Assembly (NCBI GenBank): GCA_023266695.1 | Contig: JAHFPO010000006.1 | Span: forward strand, 1 to 30,588 | Reading direction: 5' to 3' | Length of the DNA: 30,588 nucleotides | DNA from: Hyphomicrobiales bacterium | GTDB lineage: Bacteria > Pseudomonadota > Alphaproteobacteria > Rhizobiales > Xanthobacteraceae | In this document: in pieces, positions 1-8,158 of the stretch | How positions within the stretch are numbered: position 1 is the first letter of the stretch | How the letters are laid out: every line of letters begins with the position of its first letter | The notes under the pieces: model-generated | What the model was told of the DNA's origin: nothing | What the model saw: the letters and a program-made list of their open reading frames with translations, nothing else | Databases searched by the model: none | Translations under genes and position numbers: made by a program

Positions 1-594
1 TTTGCACTGAAATAATACATGGAATGAAAGTAAGTTGACTCGAAGAACACCAACGCCATCGATTCCGCCGTCTCCTGATCGTCCAGTAATCTCGACTTTC
101 GTAAAGCCAGATTCGCGCAACACTCGCTGACATAGTCGTTCGAAAGCGTCTGGTTTCATGGCTAGCAGAGCATCGAGAAGATTCTCCTTCCAGGATATTT
201 CCGCAGATTCTTCGTCAGCTTCTTCTGAGATTTGTCGATCTGAATCAGGTTTTCGATTTCGATGCCTTTCGGCCTGAACTTTTTTTCTGATTCCATAAAT
301 TTCTGCTATTGACATTGCGGCGCCTTGAGGCGTCAAACGCCAAACTCCTCGCTCGCTGTTTTCCGCAGCTCCTACTTTCTTCAGATAGGTCCGTACCCAT
401 GCAAGCTCGTATTCGAATTGAGTTCGCGGGCCATCGCCATGTGGCGCGGATCGAATTTTATCGCTAAGCTTCATTAGCTCTGCAACGTCTTCTTCCATTT
501 CTTCAATCGTTGCCGAACCTCCACGAGCCTTCAGACAGGTAACTGTCGGCACGAAATACTCATCGAATGCGGGAAGATCGTGCTTGGTAGCCAT
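1..594 (-). CDS. mrr: Mrr-family restriction endonuclease, partial (C-terminus beyond window)
   Basis: The frame stays open from an ATG at 594 to the window edge, giving 198 residues with no stop, so the gene is cut by the window. Residues 1-100 look like the winged-helix Mrr N-terminal domain that reads DNA. After a charged linker (about 103-135), residues 148-198 match the start of the Mrr catalytic PD-(D/E)XK nuclease fold: FERLCQRVLRESGF, then GDGGIDG with Asp179, then FQCK, whose Q-x-K sits at 196-198. Mrr enzymes are type IV restriction nucleases that cut modified DNA. A second in-frame ATG lies at 597, but GAGAG is better spaced for 594. By eye this stretch is clearly more AT-rich than the rest of the window, which suggests acquisition by transfer. 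It follows the DUF5131 gene on the same strand after 94 bp, so it may be co-transcribed. Family call firm; specificity unknown. Confidence 0.85.
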   Translation of the reverse strand, partial: MATKHDLPAFDEYFVPTVTCLKARGGSATIEEMEEDVAELMKLSDKIRSAPHGDGPRTQFEYELAWVRTYLKKVGAAENSERGVWRLTPQGAAMSIAEIYGIRKKVQAERHRNRKPDSDRQISEEADEESAEISWKENLLDALLAMKPDAFERLCQRVLRESGFTKVEITGRSGDGGIDGVGVLRVNLLSFHVLFQCK

Positions 595-617
595 CATTGC
601 TCTCATTCGTCTTTTCC

Positions 618-650
618 AAAAAAGCGGCTTCTTGGCGGTATCTGCGCCGC
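618..650 (-). terminator. Possible weak terminator between the DUF5131 gene and mrr
   Basis: On the minus strand GCGGC (646-650) can pair with GCCGC (624-628) and is followed at once by six T residues (618-623). The 17-nt loop is long and the stem only 5 bp, so this is weak. If real, it would partly separate mrr from the upstream genes. Confidence 0.25.
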
Positions 651-688
651 CACCACGCTGATCCGCGCCTCGCTGCGCGAGCACAGCC

Positions 689-1450
689 TCAAGGCTGAGT
701 CGCAACCGAAGGATAGTCTTCCCAGACCCTTCCATCCAACAGCCTTCCGCTCTTCTTCTTCCTTGTTCCGCCCCATTGCTTGAAAAAGAAGGCTACGCCT
801 TGATCTTTACAGGAGTCGCGCAGCGCCTCGACCCACCATGCCTCCATCGGCCGCGCGCGCGGGCCCGATTCGCCGCCCACGATTGCCCAATGGATGCCGC
901 GCATGTCCGGCTCGACGATCGGCCCGACCAGCGGCTCGAACGAGATGAAGCGCACGCTCGCGGGAACCTGCCGCAAAACGTCGATGCGATCGAGATAGTC
1001 TTCACTTTCAATCGAGGTCCCGAGCCAGACGTTGGGGAGCGTGGCGAAGGCCGGCCGCGTCAGCAGTTCGAGCATCCGCTCCGGGCGCTTGGTAAGAATC
1101 TGGAAGGTGTGCCAGTGCGCCTGTTCTATCACCTGCCAGACGCGCAGGATGAAATTCTCTGCGACCGCCTCCTGAAAGAGATCGGACATGGAATTGACGA
1201 AGATGCGCTGGGGCTTCTTCCAATCGAGCGGCGCGGCGAGCGAGGCGGCATCGATGTTGACGCGGCCGGTCCAGACATGGCGCGTGCCCGACTTCCTCGT
1301 GGTGCCGGCATATTTCTTCATGTCCATGGCTTGGAGCCGCGCGGCCATGCGCATGGCGTAGCAATTGGTGCAACCGGGCGAGACGATTTTGCAGCCGGCG
1401 ATCGGATTCCAGGTCGCTTCGGTCCATTCGATATCGGAGGAACCGGCCAT
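689..1450 (-). CDS. DUF5131 (phage Gp37/Gp68-like) three-Cys-motif protein
   Basis: This 253-aa protein belongs to the DUF5131 / phage Gp37/Gp68 family. The Cys cluster is C20-x6-C27-x2-C30 near the N-terminus, followed by family blocks VNSMSDLF, ILTKRPERM, SFEPLVGP, VGGESGPRARPM and the C-terminal FFFKQWGG. The family is distantly radical-SAM/spore-photoproduct-lyase-like and may bind an Fe-S cluster through the three Cys, but its reaction is not established. It starts four bases after the tcmP stop, with GAGG inside the end of tcmP as ribosome site, so the two are almost certainly co-translated. DUF5131 genes occur repeatedly next to tcmP, which supports the call. Composition here is closer to the genome average than in the flanking tcmP and mrr. 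Confidence 0.88.
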   Translation of the reverse strand: MAGSSDIEWTEATWNPIAGCKIVSPGCTNCYAMRMAARLQAMDMKKYAGTTRKSGTRHVWTGRVNIDAASLAAPLDWKKPQRIFVNSMSDLFQEAVAENFILRVWQVIEQAHWHTFQILTKRPERMLELLTRPAFATLPNVWLGTSIESEDYLDRIDVLRQVPASVRFISFEPLVGPIVEPDMRGIHWAIVGGESGPRARPMEAWWVEALRDSCKDQGVAFFFKQWGGTRKKKSGRLLDGRVWEDYPSVATQP

Positions 1451-1454
1451 TGCC

Positions 1455-2333
1455 TCAAACCTTCGCTGCCCAGCGTGCGAGTTTCGGTGCCAATTCCTTT
1501 ACTTTACGGGACGGATTCGCGCTGGCGAAACATAAGAGATACATCGTCTGTTCCTTGCTGTTAGTCAAATGAACGGAAGGATCCATTACAGTGGGGAATA
1601 TTGAGCGGAGTTGATTCAAATAGAACGATTCAAACTTATCGGCGCCGGCGTCCTTCACCGTCGTTCGCCGGCTGCCTTCGAATAAATCCGGTACTTCTTC
1701 ATTTCGATAGAAGACCGATCTCCATTCTGTCTTTCCAAGTGCGCGATCGAGCGTATCCTGCCACTCCTGCGGAATGTTTCCGTCTTTGGTCAGTAAACGA
1801 TTGAGCCCCATTCCGGATGGAAAAAGAATCCAAACATCTATCGCCCTCGTCTGCGAGATCGCTATAAGCGTGTCCCAGGATACCTGAAGGCCATACGGAT
1901 CGAGGAACACGACGCCTCGCGTGACGCGCCAATTCGTGGTTCGACATAGCTCTTTGATGGCGTCATTCGCATCCTTGTTAACGACATCGATATTGCGGTT
2001 CAGATATTGCGATTTGAGTGCGTCCAACTCGCCCGCGCGCTTCGTCACACGTTCGATAAAGATGTAACGGTGGAACGCTGGCTCGACATCTAGCGCGAGT
2101 CGCGTGGAGCTCTTTGCCATCGCATCGAGATCTGGAAGATCGAGTAAAGGCTGGCTTTCCAGCCGCTTCACTTTGCGATCTCCGGTTCCGGCGAACGCAT
2201 CAATGTAGATTCTGGTGAAGGGCTTTTCTGGAGAAGGCTGTTTCTTCAGCGCAGTTGCATAGAGCTTGAGATATTCGCGGACGACGGAAAGTTTCCGCTC
2301 CGTCCAAGAGCCGCCAAAAGCAAGAGCGGACAT
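1455..2333 (-). CDS. tcmP: Three-Cys-motif partner protein TcmP
   Basis: The 292-aa product matches TcmP, the usual partner of DUF5131 proteins. Visible motifs are FGGSWTERKLSVVREYLKLY at the N-terminus, YIDAFAGTGD at 43-52 (like motif I of class I SAM-dependent methyltransferases) and VFLDPYGL at 142-149 (a DPPY-like motif), then a C-terminal helical part. A nucleic-acid methyltransferase-like role is plausible but unproven. The start at 2333 is preferred over an upstream ATG at 2396 because GGAGGGG lies just before it and the conserved family N-terminus begins there. The promoter region carries a LexA-type box only 17 bases upstream. It is the first gene of the tcmP-DUF5131-(mrr) unit and is more AT-rich than the core genes. 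Confidence 0.87.
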   Translation of the reverse strand: MSALAFGGSWTERKLSVVREYLKLYATALKKQPSPEKPFTRIYIDAFAGTGDRKVKRLESQPLLDLPDLDAMAKSSTRLALDVEPAFHRYIFIERVTKRAGELDALKSQYLNRNIDVVNKDANDAIKELCRTTNWRVTRGVVFLDPYGLQVSWDTLIAISQTRAIDVWILFPSGMGLNRLLTKDGNIPQEWQDTLDRALGKTEWRSVFYRNEEVPDLFEGSRRTTVKDAGADKFESFYLNQLRSIFPTVMDPSVHLTNSKEQTMYLLCFASANPSRKVKELAPKLARWAAKV

Positions 2334-2346
2334 CGCTCCCCTCCAA

Positions 2347-2366
2347 ATATGTTCTTGATATGTTCT
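2347..2366 (-). promoter_or_regulatory. LexA (SOS) box, alphaproteobacterial type, for tcmP
   Basis: The plus strand shows GTTC (2351-2354), seven bases, GTTC (2362-2365), an exact match to the alphaproteobacterial LexA consensus GTTC-N7-GTTC. The repeat extends to a 9-bp direct repeat ATATGTTCT (2347-2355 and 2358-2366) with an 11-bp period. Read on the minus strand, TTGCTG, 17 bases and TAGAAC form a possible -35/-10 pair, and the box overlaps the -10. That is the arrangement expected for repression. The divergent penicillin-binding protein gene begins 132 bp away. Confidence 0.75.
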
Positions 2367-2497
2367 ACATCCATTAATTGAATTCAGCAACAACACGATA
2401 GCCGTTTACAGGCTGCCTCGACCCGTTCGCCGTGCTTCGTCTATAAGAGCCGAAGCGCCCCCTAGACCCCAGACCCCGCCCTCCCCGAGGTCCCCCC

Positions 2498-4708
2498 ATG
2501 GCCGAACGCGACGAAAACCACCGCAAGATCGAGAAAATCGGCCGCCTGCACCGGTGGCTCCTCGATCTCGACGCCCGCATCGACCATTCTCTGTTCGCCA
2601 CCCGCGTCTATCTCGGCAACCGCTGGGACACGTTCTCCGTCCAGATGGACCGTTTCCATGTCGCGGGCGTAAAGCGCCTCGCCGCCGAGGCGGTGTCCGA
2701 GGGCCTGACGCTCGGCACCGTCGGCGCCGTGCTCGCGCTCGCGCTCGCCCTCCCCGCCTTCCGCGAGACCTCGGACGAGGACTGGCTGAAGCGGAGCGAG
2801 CTCGCCGTCACCTTCCTCGACCGCTACGGCAACAAGCTCGGCGAGCGCGGCATCCGCCACAACGACACCGTGCCCTTGGAGGAATTCCCCGATCATCTGG
2901 TGAAAGCCGTGCTCGCCATCGAGGACCGGCGCTTCTACGAGCATCTCTGCATCGATTTCCCCGGCACCTTGCGCGCTTTGGGCGCGAATCTCCGCGCCCA
3001 GAACGTGGTGCAGGGCGGCTCCTCGATCACCCAGCAGCTCGCCAAGAACCTCTTCCTCAACAACGAGCGCACGCTCGAGCGCAAGGTGAAGGAGGCCTTC
3101 CTCGCCACCTGGCTGGAGACCCGGCTCTCCAAGAAGGAGATTTTGAAGCTCTATCTCGACCGCGCCTATCTCGGCGGCGGCGCCTTCGGGGTCGACGCCG
3201 CGGCGCAGTATTATTTCAACAAGTCGGCGCGCGAGGTGAGCCTCGCCGAATCCGCCATGCTCGCGGGCCTGTTCAAGGCGCCGGCGCGCTTCGCCCCCCA
3301 CATCAATCTCGCCGCCGCCCGCGCGCGCGCCTCGATCGTGCTCGACGGCCTGGTCGATGCCGGATTCATGACCGAGGGCCAGGTGTTCGGCGCGCGCAAG
3401 AATCCGGCGAAGCCGATCGACCGGCGCGACGAGGACACGCCGAATTACTATCTCGATTGGGCCTTCCGCGACGTCCAGAAGGTGGTGGAGAAGCATCTCG
3501 CCGGCCGGATCGGCGACCGCGTCATCGTGGTGCGCACGGGCTTGGATCCCAATATTCAGCGCGCGGCGGAGGCTGCGGTCGAAGCCTCGCTCCGCCAATA
3601 CGGCAGGGATTATGGTGCCAGCCAGGCGGCGGTGGTGGTGATGGATCCGAACGGCCTGGTGCGCGCCATGGTGGGCGGGCGCGATTACGGCGAGAGCCAG
3701 TTCAACCGCGCCGTCGACGCTCAGCGCCAGCCCGGCTCCTCGTTCAAGCCCTATGTCTACGTGACCGCGCTGATGAACGGCTTCACGCCGACCTCGATCG
3801 TGAACGATGCGCCGCTCTGCATCGGCAACTGGTGCCCCAAAAACTACGCCGGCGGCTATTCCGGCCCCGTCACAATTATGCAGGCGCTGACGCGCTCCAT
3901 CAACATCCCGGCGGTGCGGGTGGCCGAAGCCGTCGGCCGCCCCAAGATCATCGCCACCATGCGCACGATGGGGGTCACCAGCGAGATCGTGAACAGCCGC
4001 CCGCTGCCGTTGGGCGCCGCCGACCTCACGGTGCTGGAGCACACGCGCGCCTATGCCCATTTCGCCAGCGGCGGCAAGTCGGTCGATTCCCATGCGGCAA
4101 TTGAAATCCGCACACCTCTCGGCGAAGTGGTCTGGCGGCACGACCGCGACGGCCCAAAGCCCACCCAGGTGATTCCGGCCAAGGTCATCGAAGACATGAA
4201 CACGATGCTGCACAATGCGGTCGAGAACGGCACCGGTCGCCGTGCCAGGATCGATGGCTTTAATGTCTCCGGAAAAACCGGCACCACCAACGCCTATCGC
4301 GACGCTTGGTTCATGGGTTACACCGGGAACTATGTGTGCGGGATTTGGATCGGCAACGACGACTACAGCCCGACCCGGCGCATGACCGGCGGCTCGCTGC
4401 CCGCCATGACCTGGCAGAAGGTCATGGCCTATGCCCATCAAGGCCTCGATCCGCTCCCTGTCCCCGGGTTGAAGGGCGTGCCGACACCTCGAGTGGAGGA
4501 GCCGCGTGTAGCCTCTAACCCGGAATTCCCGGTGGGGCCGCGTCCAACCACCTTGTCGCAACGCAGTTCCGAGCGTCTCCAACGTCTCGAGCAGCTCTTC
4601 CGTGAAGCGCCGCCAACCGCGCCGACCGCCGTGCAAGCCGGGCGCAGCGCCGCAACCTCGCCCACCGAGACGAACGCAAGTCTCGTCAACACCATTCGAG
4701 GCAATTGA
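2498..4708 (+). CDS. Class A penicillin-binding protein (transglycosylase/transpeptidase)
   Basis: This 736-aa bifunctional PBP polymerises and cross-links peptidoglycan in the periplasm. It has a basic N-terminal cytoplasmic part and a single membrane anchor at about 71-86. The GT51 domain shows EDRRFYEH (catalytic Glu142), GGSSITQQLAKN at 173-184, ERKVKEA and KKEILKLYLDRAYLG. The transpeptidase domain shows SSFK (nucleophile Ser414, Lys417), SIN at 467-469 and KTGT at 593-596. The tail from about 650 is Pro/Arg-rich and low in complexity. Length fits PBP1A-like enzymes. The ATG at 2498 follows GAGG nine bases upstream. It is divergent from tcmP, and the DUF1214 gene follows after about 80 bp. 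All active-site motifs are intact. Whether it is best called PBP1A or PBP1C cannot be decided here. Confidence 0.93.
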   Translation: MAERDENHRKIEKIGRLHRWLLDLDARIDHSLFATRVYLGNRWDTFSVQMDRFHVAGVKRLAAEAVSEGLTLGTVGAVLALALALPAFRETSDEDWLKRSELAVTFLDRYGNKLGERGIRHNDTVPLEEFPDHLVKAVLAIEDRRFYEHLCIDFPGTLRALGANLRAQNVVQGGSSITQQLAKNLFLNNERTLERKVKEAFLATWLETRLSKKEILKLYLDRAYLGGGAFGVDAAAQYYFNKSAREVSLAESAMLAGLFKAPARFAPHINLAAARARASIVLDGLVDAGFMTEGQVFGARKNPAKPIDRRDEDTPNYYLDWAFRDVQKVVEKHLAGRIGDRVIVVRTGLDPNIQRAAEAAVEASLRQYGRDYGASQAAVVVMDPNGLVRAMVGGRDYGESQFNRAVDAQRQPGSSFKPYVYVTALMNGFTPTSIVNDAPLCIGNWCPKNYAGGYSGPVTIMQALTRSINIPAVRVAEAVGRPKIIATMRTMGVTSEIVNSRPLPLGAADLTVLEHTRAYAHFASGGKSVDSHAAIEIRTPLGEVVWRHDRDGPKPTQVIPAKVIEDMNTMLHNAVENGTGRRARIDGFNVSGKTGTTNAYRDAWFMGYTGNYVCGIWIGNDDYSPTRRMTGGSLPAMTWQKVMAYAHQGLDPLPVPGLKGVPTPRVEEPRVASNPEFPVGPRPTTLSQRSSERLQRLEQLFREAPPTAPTAVQAGRSAATSPTETNASLVNTIRGN

Positions 4709-4787
4709 CGCGGGACATTCGTCGCTCCAAGGATGGACGCCGCGACCCCACGAGACCGGCCGCGAAACTCTCGGATCCTGAGACCCT

Positions 4788-5363
4788 GTGCGTGTCTTTA
4801 TCATCCTCGTCGCCTTCGCGGTCGGAACCTTAACCGGCCTTGGCCTCACCTGGCTCGCGTCTGCGCGCAGTAACGGCTTCGGCGCCGTACAGATCGGAGC
4901 CTGGACGGCTTGGCCGAAAAGCGGGACAGCGGAAGCCGACCCCTACGCGCGTGCGGTTTTCGCGCGTTCGGGTGAGCTCCCGCTCGGACTCGCCGATGGT
5001 ATCGCCTTCGAAGCTACGAGCGACGACAGCGGCATGAAACTCGATGGGCGTTGCGATACGCGCATCGCCGGCCGTCTCCCGCCGGCACGTTTCTGGACCA
5101 TCACCATCTACGACTCGCGCGGCCGACTGATCGACAACGCCGCCGAACGTTACGACTTCAACAGCTCCGAGATAGTCTGGAATGTCGACGGCACGGTTGA
5201 AATCACACTTGCGCCGCGGGCGCGTAGCGGCAATTGGTTGCCGACTGGCGGACGTGATCACATCGTCGTCGTACTGCGACTTTACGATGCCCCGGTCGGC
5301 TTAGGGACCCGTTCGGGCGAGACCGCGGAAATGCCCACGATCACGCAGGTGCGCTGCCCATGA
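4788..5363 (+). CDS. DUF1214 domain protein, membrane-anchored
   Basis: The 191-aa product has an N-terminal membrane segment or signal anchor (residues 3-25), then a periplasmic domain of the DUF1214 type: FWTITIYDSRGRLIDN near 105-120, then repeated beta-rich stretches ending in TQVRCP. The start is GTG. DUF1214 is normally the C-terminal half of DUF1254/DUF1214 proteins; here it stands alone and overlaps the next gene, a DUF1254-type protein, by ATGA. In this lineage the two halves often occur as neighbouring short genes. The biochemical function is unknown, and placement behind the PBP hints only weakly at an envelope role. Confidence 0.8.
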   Translation: MRVFIILVAFAVGTLTGLGLTWLASARSNGFGAVQIGAWTAWPKSGTAEADPYARAVFARSGELPLGLADGIAFEATSDDSGMKLDGRCDTRIAGRLPPARFWTITIYDSRGRLIDNAAERYDFNSSEIVWNVDGTVEITLAPRARSGNWLPTGGRDHIVVVLRLYDAPVGLGTRSGETAEMPTITQVRCP

Positions 5364-5905
5364 GAAATTACATGCTTCCAATCGTAGTGGGTCTCGTGCT
5401 TGGCGGGTTGGTGCATCTCACTACCACGCTCACGATGCCGCATTTTGCTCTCGCGGACGCCTTCGCGCGGCTCGAGCGACTCGGTCCCGTGAATACAGTG
5501 GTTCTCGTGCCGAATCCCACTCCGTTCACGGCGACTCTGCCGCGCATGGATCCTGCCTTTGCCACCGCTGTGTGTCGTTATGATCTCTCGCGTGGCGCGC
5601 TCAGAGTTCGCGTACCGCTCTCCCCCGACTACATATCGGTTTCATTCTATACGCGGTACGGCCTTGCCTATTATGCGATCAATGATCGCGCCGCCGGTCG
5701 CAGAGCCATCGATCTCCAGTTGATGACGCATGCACAGCGCGCAGCGCTGCCCGAGGACGAGGAGATCACGGCCGCCGATCGCCTCATCGTAGAATCTCCC
5801 TCCGTAGAAGGAATTGTCTACATCCGCGCCTTCGTCCGTGAGCGCGGCGTACTGGACGCGGTCCGGGCGCGTTTCGCCGAGGCGATCTGCGCGCCGGTGT
5901 CCTGA
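5360..5905 (+). CDS. DUF1254 domain protein, membrane-anchored
   Basis: The 181-aa product has an N-terminal hydrophobic anchor (about 5-22), then a domain resembling DUF1254: VNTVVLVPNPTPF around 44-56, DPAFATAVCRYDLS, and SPDYISVSFYTRYGLAYYAINDR. It begins in the ATGA that ends the DUF1214 gene, so the two are translationally coupled and probably act together. Function is unknown. It ends three bases before the convergent lipoprotein gene. Confidence 0.78.
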   Translation: MRNYMLPIVVGLVLGGLVHLTTTLTMPHFALADAFARLERLGPVNTVVLVPNPTPFTATLPRMDPAFATAVCRYDLSRGALRVRVPLSPDYISVSFYTRYGLAYYAINDRAAGRRAIDLQLMTHAQRAALPEDEEITAADRLIVESPSVEGIVYIRAFVRERGVLDAVRARFAEAICAPVS

Positions 5906-5908
5906 AAA

Positions 5909-6652
5909 TTATTTGGTGATCGTGCCGCCAACCGTGGCGGTCTGTGTCACGACTGGAATGTGTGCGAGTCGATCCTCGAATGCCCGCAGCGCGCGCTCGG
6001 CTCCTACCGCCGCCGGAGCAGGAGTCGCGATCACGAGGCGCTCCAGTGCCAGGCGATATCCGACAATTCGTTCTCCGAACCGTCGGTAGACCCAGCCGAT
6101 CAGCATGCGATTTTCGGCGACCCGTGCCATGGCCATTTCGCGCTCGTCGGCGGTCAAGCGTGTGACGTGCGAAAGGCTTTTCTCCCGGATGGTATCCATT
6201 TCGACGACCCGACGCGCAGTCGCGAAGAAGGGATCGGCGCGCACCGTATCGGCGCGTATATCTTCGATGATCCGAGCATAGCGCGCCGTGCTCGATCGGT
6301 AGTGAGTTTGGAGCAGAGTGTCGGCATAACCGAACGAGTCGAAAGCAGGAACGTCATTGGCGAATATGCGCGTGCGGCGCATTTCGGCAAACCCCTTCTC
6401 CCACTCCTGACGCTCGTAGGGCGGCATCAGAATCGCATAGGCGAGATTGCGCAATTGGCGCTCGTCGTCGGTGAGCGGTGCTCGCGAGACCGGCTCACCA
6501 CGACCCGCGGCCGTGTAGCTGCCGACCAGCGGGAGGACTTTATCATGGATGAAGGAGGGTTGCGGCCGGCCGAGATCGCCAGCAGGCGCCGCGCAGCCGG
6601 TCGCCAGCAATGGCAGAAGCGTGAGAAGGATTCCCGACGGGCCGGTGCGCAT
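5909..6652 (-). CDS. Putative lipoprotein of unknown function
   Basis: Starting at 6652, the 247-aa product begins with a lipoprotein signal: MRTGPSG, a hydrophobic LLTLLPLLATG stretch and Cys at the lipobox LATGC. This start was chosen for the signal peptide; the same frame stays open further upstream, to an ATG at 6799. The mature part is helical and Arg/Glu-rich with EMRRTRIFANDVPAFDSFGYADTLLQT, and there is no catalytic motif I recognise. It probably sits in the outer or inner membrane facing the periplasm. It follows the 72-aa gene by 37 bp on the same strand and is likely co-transcribed. Ribosome site at 6652 is weak. Confidence 0.72.
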   Translation of the reverse strand: MRTGPSGILLTLLPLLATGCAAPAGDLGRPQPSFIHDKVLPLVGSYTAAGRGEPVSRAPLTDDERQLRNLAYAILMPPYERQEWEKGFAEMRRTRIFANDVPAFDSFGYADTLLQTHYRSSTARYARIIEDIRADTVRADPFFATARRVVEMDTIREKSLSHVTRLTADEREMAMARVAENRMLIGWVYRRFGERIVGYRLALERLVIATPAPAAVGAERALRAFEDRLAHIPVVTQTATVGGTITK

Positions 6653-6689
6653 GCGGGATGCTCGATGAGCAGGTTCGAAATGTCGGGTG

Positions 6690-6908
6690 TCAGGAACGGG
6701 GCGAGCGCCGGCGGCGGCGACTACTGGTGCCATTGCCTGTCCCAGAGGTGGCAGCATCGATTCCGGGCTCGGCGGGACCATCGTCGGGGGAAGCCTCACG
6801 CTCGATCCGCACCACTGGCAAAATCAAGATATCCGCGGCTTCCGGTCGGAAGGCGGGATAGAGCGCGCCGCGCACGCGCTCTGTGGGAAATCTATGGACC
6901 GTCCCCAT
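6690..6908 (-). CDS. Small conserved-looking protein, 72 aa, unknown function
   Basis: The ATG at 6908 is preceded by a very strong ribosome site, GAGGAGGG, six bases upstream. The product starts MGTVHRFPTERVRGALYPAF, has a short hydrophobic strand (ILILPVVRIE) and ends in an Arg/Ser-rich tail. Codon usage is G/C-ending like its neighbours. It lies upstream of the lipoprotein gene on the same strand. No family recognised and no function proposed. Confidence 0.55.
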   Translation of the reverse strand: MGTVHRFPTERVRGALYPAFRPEAADILILPVVRIEREASPDDGPAEPGIDAATSGTGNGTSSRRRRRSPRS

Positions 6909-6984
6909 GTCGCCCTCCTCTGGGCTCGTGTTCGGTCATGACCGACGGATTGCCCCGGTCCCCCACAGTTAGGTTCCGTCAAGG

Positions 6985-7000
6985 TTAATAGATTGCTAAC
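6985..7000. promoter_or_regulatory. Possible CtrA-like site in divergent promoter region
   Basis: TTAA, seven bases, CTAAC differs by one base from the CtrA consensus TTAA-N7-TTAAC. It lies 45 bp before the DUF2336 start and 77 bp before the divergent 72-aa gene. One-mismatch matches are expected a few times by chance in a window this size, so this is weak. Confidence 0.3.
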
Positions 7001-7044
7001 GCAACAAAGGTAGGCTTGCGGCAATTTCCAGTGGCGTCAGGGAC

Positions 7045-8157
7045 ATGTCCGCGTCTCACCATCCGAATATTCAGGGATTGCTCGAGCTGGCACGCCGCGA
7101 CGGGGTCGACATCCGCCCGACGCTGCTGCGCGTGCTCGTCGATCTCTACATCCAGGAATGCGTTCACACGCCGAGCGAGCAGGCGCGCTTCATCGAACTC
7201 GTCTGCAGGCTCCTCGACGGTGTCGATCCGGCGACGCGGGCAGCGGTGGCACAGCGGTTCGCTCTCTATACCGGCGTACCAATCGCCGTCGCATTGAAGC
7301 TCGCCCGTGACGAGATCGCCGTCGCGGAGCCAATCTTGCGGCAATCCCTGGTACTCGGCGAAGCAGAGCTCCATTCCATACTGGATTCGACCGGACCGGC
7401 GCATGCGATCGCGATCGCATCCAGAGTCGATCTTCCCAAAAGCATCGTCACGCGCCTTTCCGGGCTAACCCACGCGACCGCGGAGAAAGCGCTTTCGATG
7501 CTCGATGAAATCCGCGCGGCCGCCGTATGGAACGGAGATATGGAACCGAGCCCATCACTCGTCCCTGCGGCGGTAAACGTCACTTCGCGGACGGCGTCGC
7601 TGGCAAAGCGTTATTTCGATTCGAACGAAGACGAGCGCCGTCGTATCCTCGTTGAACTGGGAAGTCATGGTCCACTCGAATCCAATGAGCGGCTTCAGCG
7701 CGCCGATCCTGTGAGCATCGAGCGGCTCGAACAAGCCGCGTTGCGGCACCGGCCGCAAGAGTTCGCGTTATTGCTCGAACAGATGCTCGGGTTTGCTTCC
7801 GCGCTCGCCGCGCGAATTATCACCGATCCAGCGGGTGATCCGATCGCCGTGGTCTGTCGTGCGCTCGATCTGCCGTTCGAAACGGCGTCGCGAATCTTGT
7901 TATTCCTCAATCCGGATATAGGGAGGTCGGTGCAACGGGTTTTCGCGCTGGCCGATTTTTACGAAACCATTGGTAAGGCGGCGGCACAGCGTCTCGTCGC
8001 CGCATGGTGCCGCTCTGCATCACCAGGCCATGCGGTGCGCCAGAGCGTTGCCGAACGGGAGGCCGGGGATCAGCGAGATCCGCGCATGCTCGTGCCGCTA
8101 GCGCAATCCACACCGGTCGAATCTGCCGAACGGCGTGCGGCCACACGCAAGTCTTGA
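7045..8157 (+). CDS. DUF2336 domain-containing protein
   Basis: This 370-aa, mostly alpha-helical, soluble protein is built from HEAT-like helical repeats and matches the DUF2336 family. Examples are the stretch RRILVELGSHGPLESNERLQ and the C-terminal AVVCRALDLPFETASRILLFLNP. There is no signal peptide or membrane segment. The ATG at 7045 follows AGGGAC. DUF2336 proteins are widespread in alphaproteobacteria and often lie near motility or cell-cycle genes; no reaction is known. It ends one base from the convergent DUF1491 gene. Confidence 0.85.
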   Translation: MSASHHPNIQGLLELARRDGVDIRPTLLRVLVDLYIQECVHTPSEQARFIELVCRLLDGVDPATRAAVAQRFALYTGVPIAVALKLARDEIAVAEPILRQSLVLGEAELHSILDSTGPAHAIAIASRVDLPKSIVTRLSGLTHATAEKALSMLDEIRAAAVWNGDMEPSPSLVPAAVNVTSRTASLAKRYFDSNEDERRRILVELGSHGPLESNERLQRADPVSIERLEQAALRHRPQEFALLLEQMLGFASALAARIITDPAGDPIAVVCRALDLPFETASRILLFLNPDIGRSVQRVFALADFYETIGKAAAQRLVAAWCRSASPGHAVRQSVAEREAGDQRDPRMLVPLAQSTPVESAERRAATRKS

Positions 8158-8158
8158 T

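Noticed and set aside
2462..4849. 795-codon open frame on the minus strand
   Set aside because: It lies antisense to the well-supported penicillin-binding protein gene. The translation is His/Gly/Ala/Arg-rich without domains, as usual for shadow frames in GC-rich DNA.
5960..6988. 342-codon open frame on the plus strand
   Set aside because: Antisense to the lipoprotein and 72-aa genes; no ribosome site or domain.
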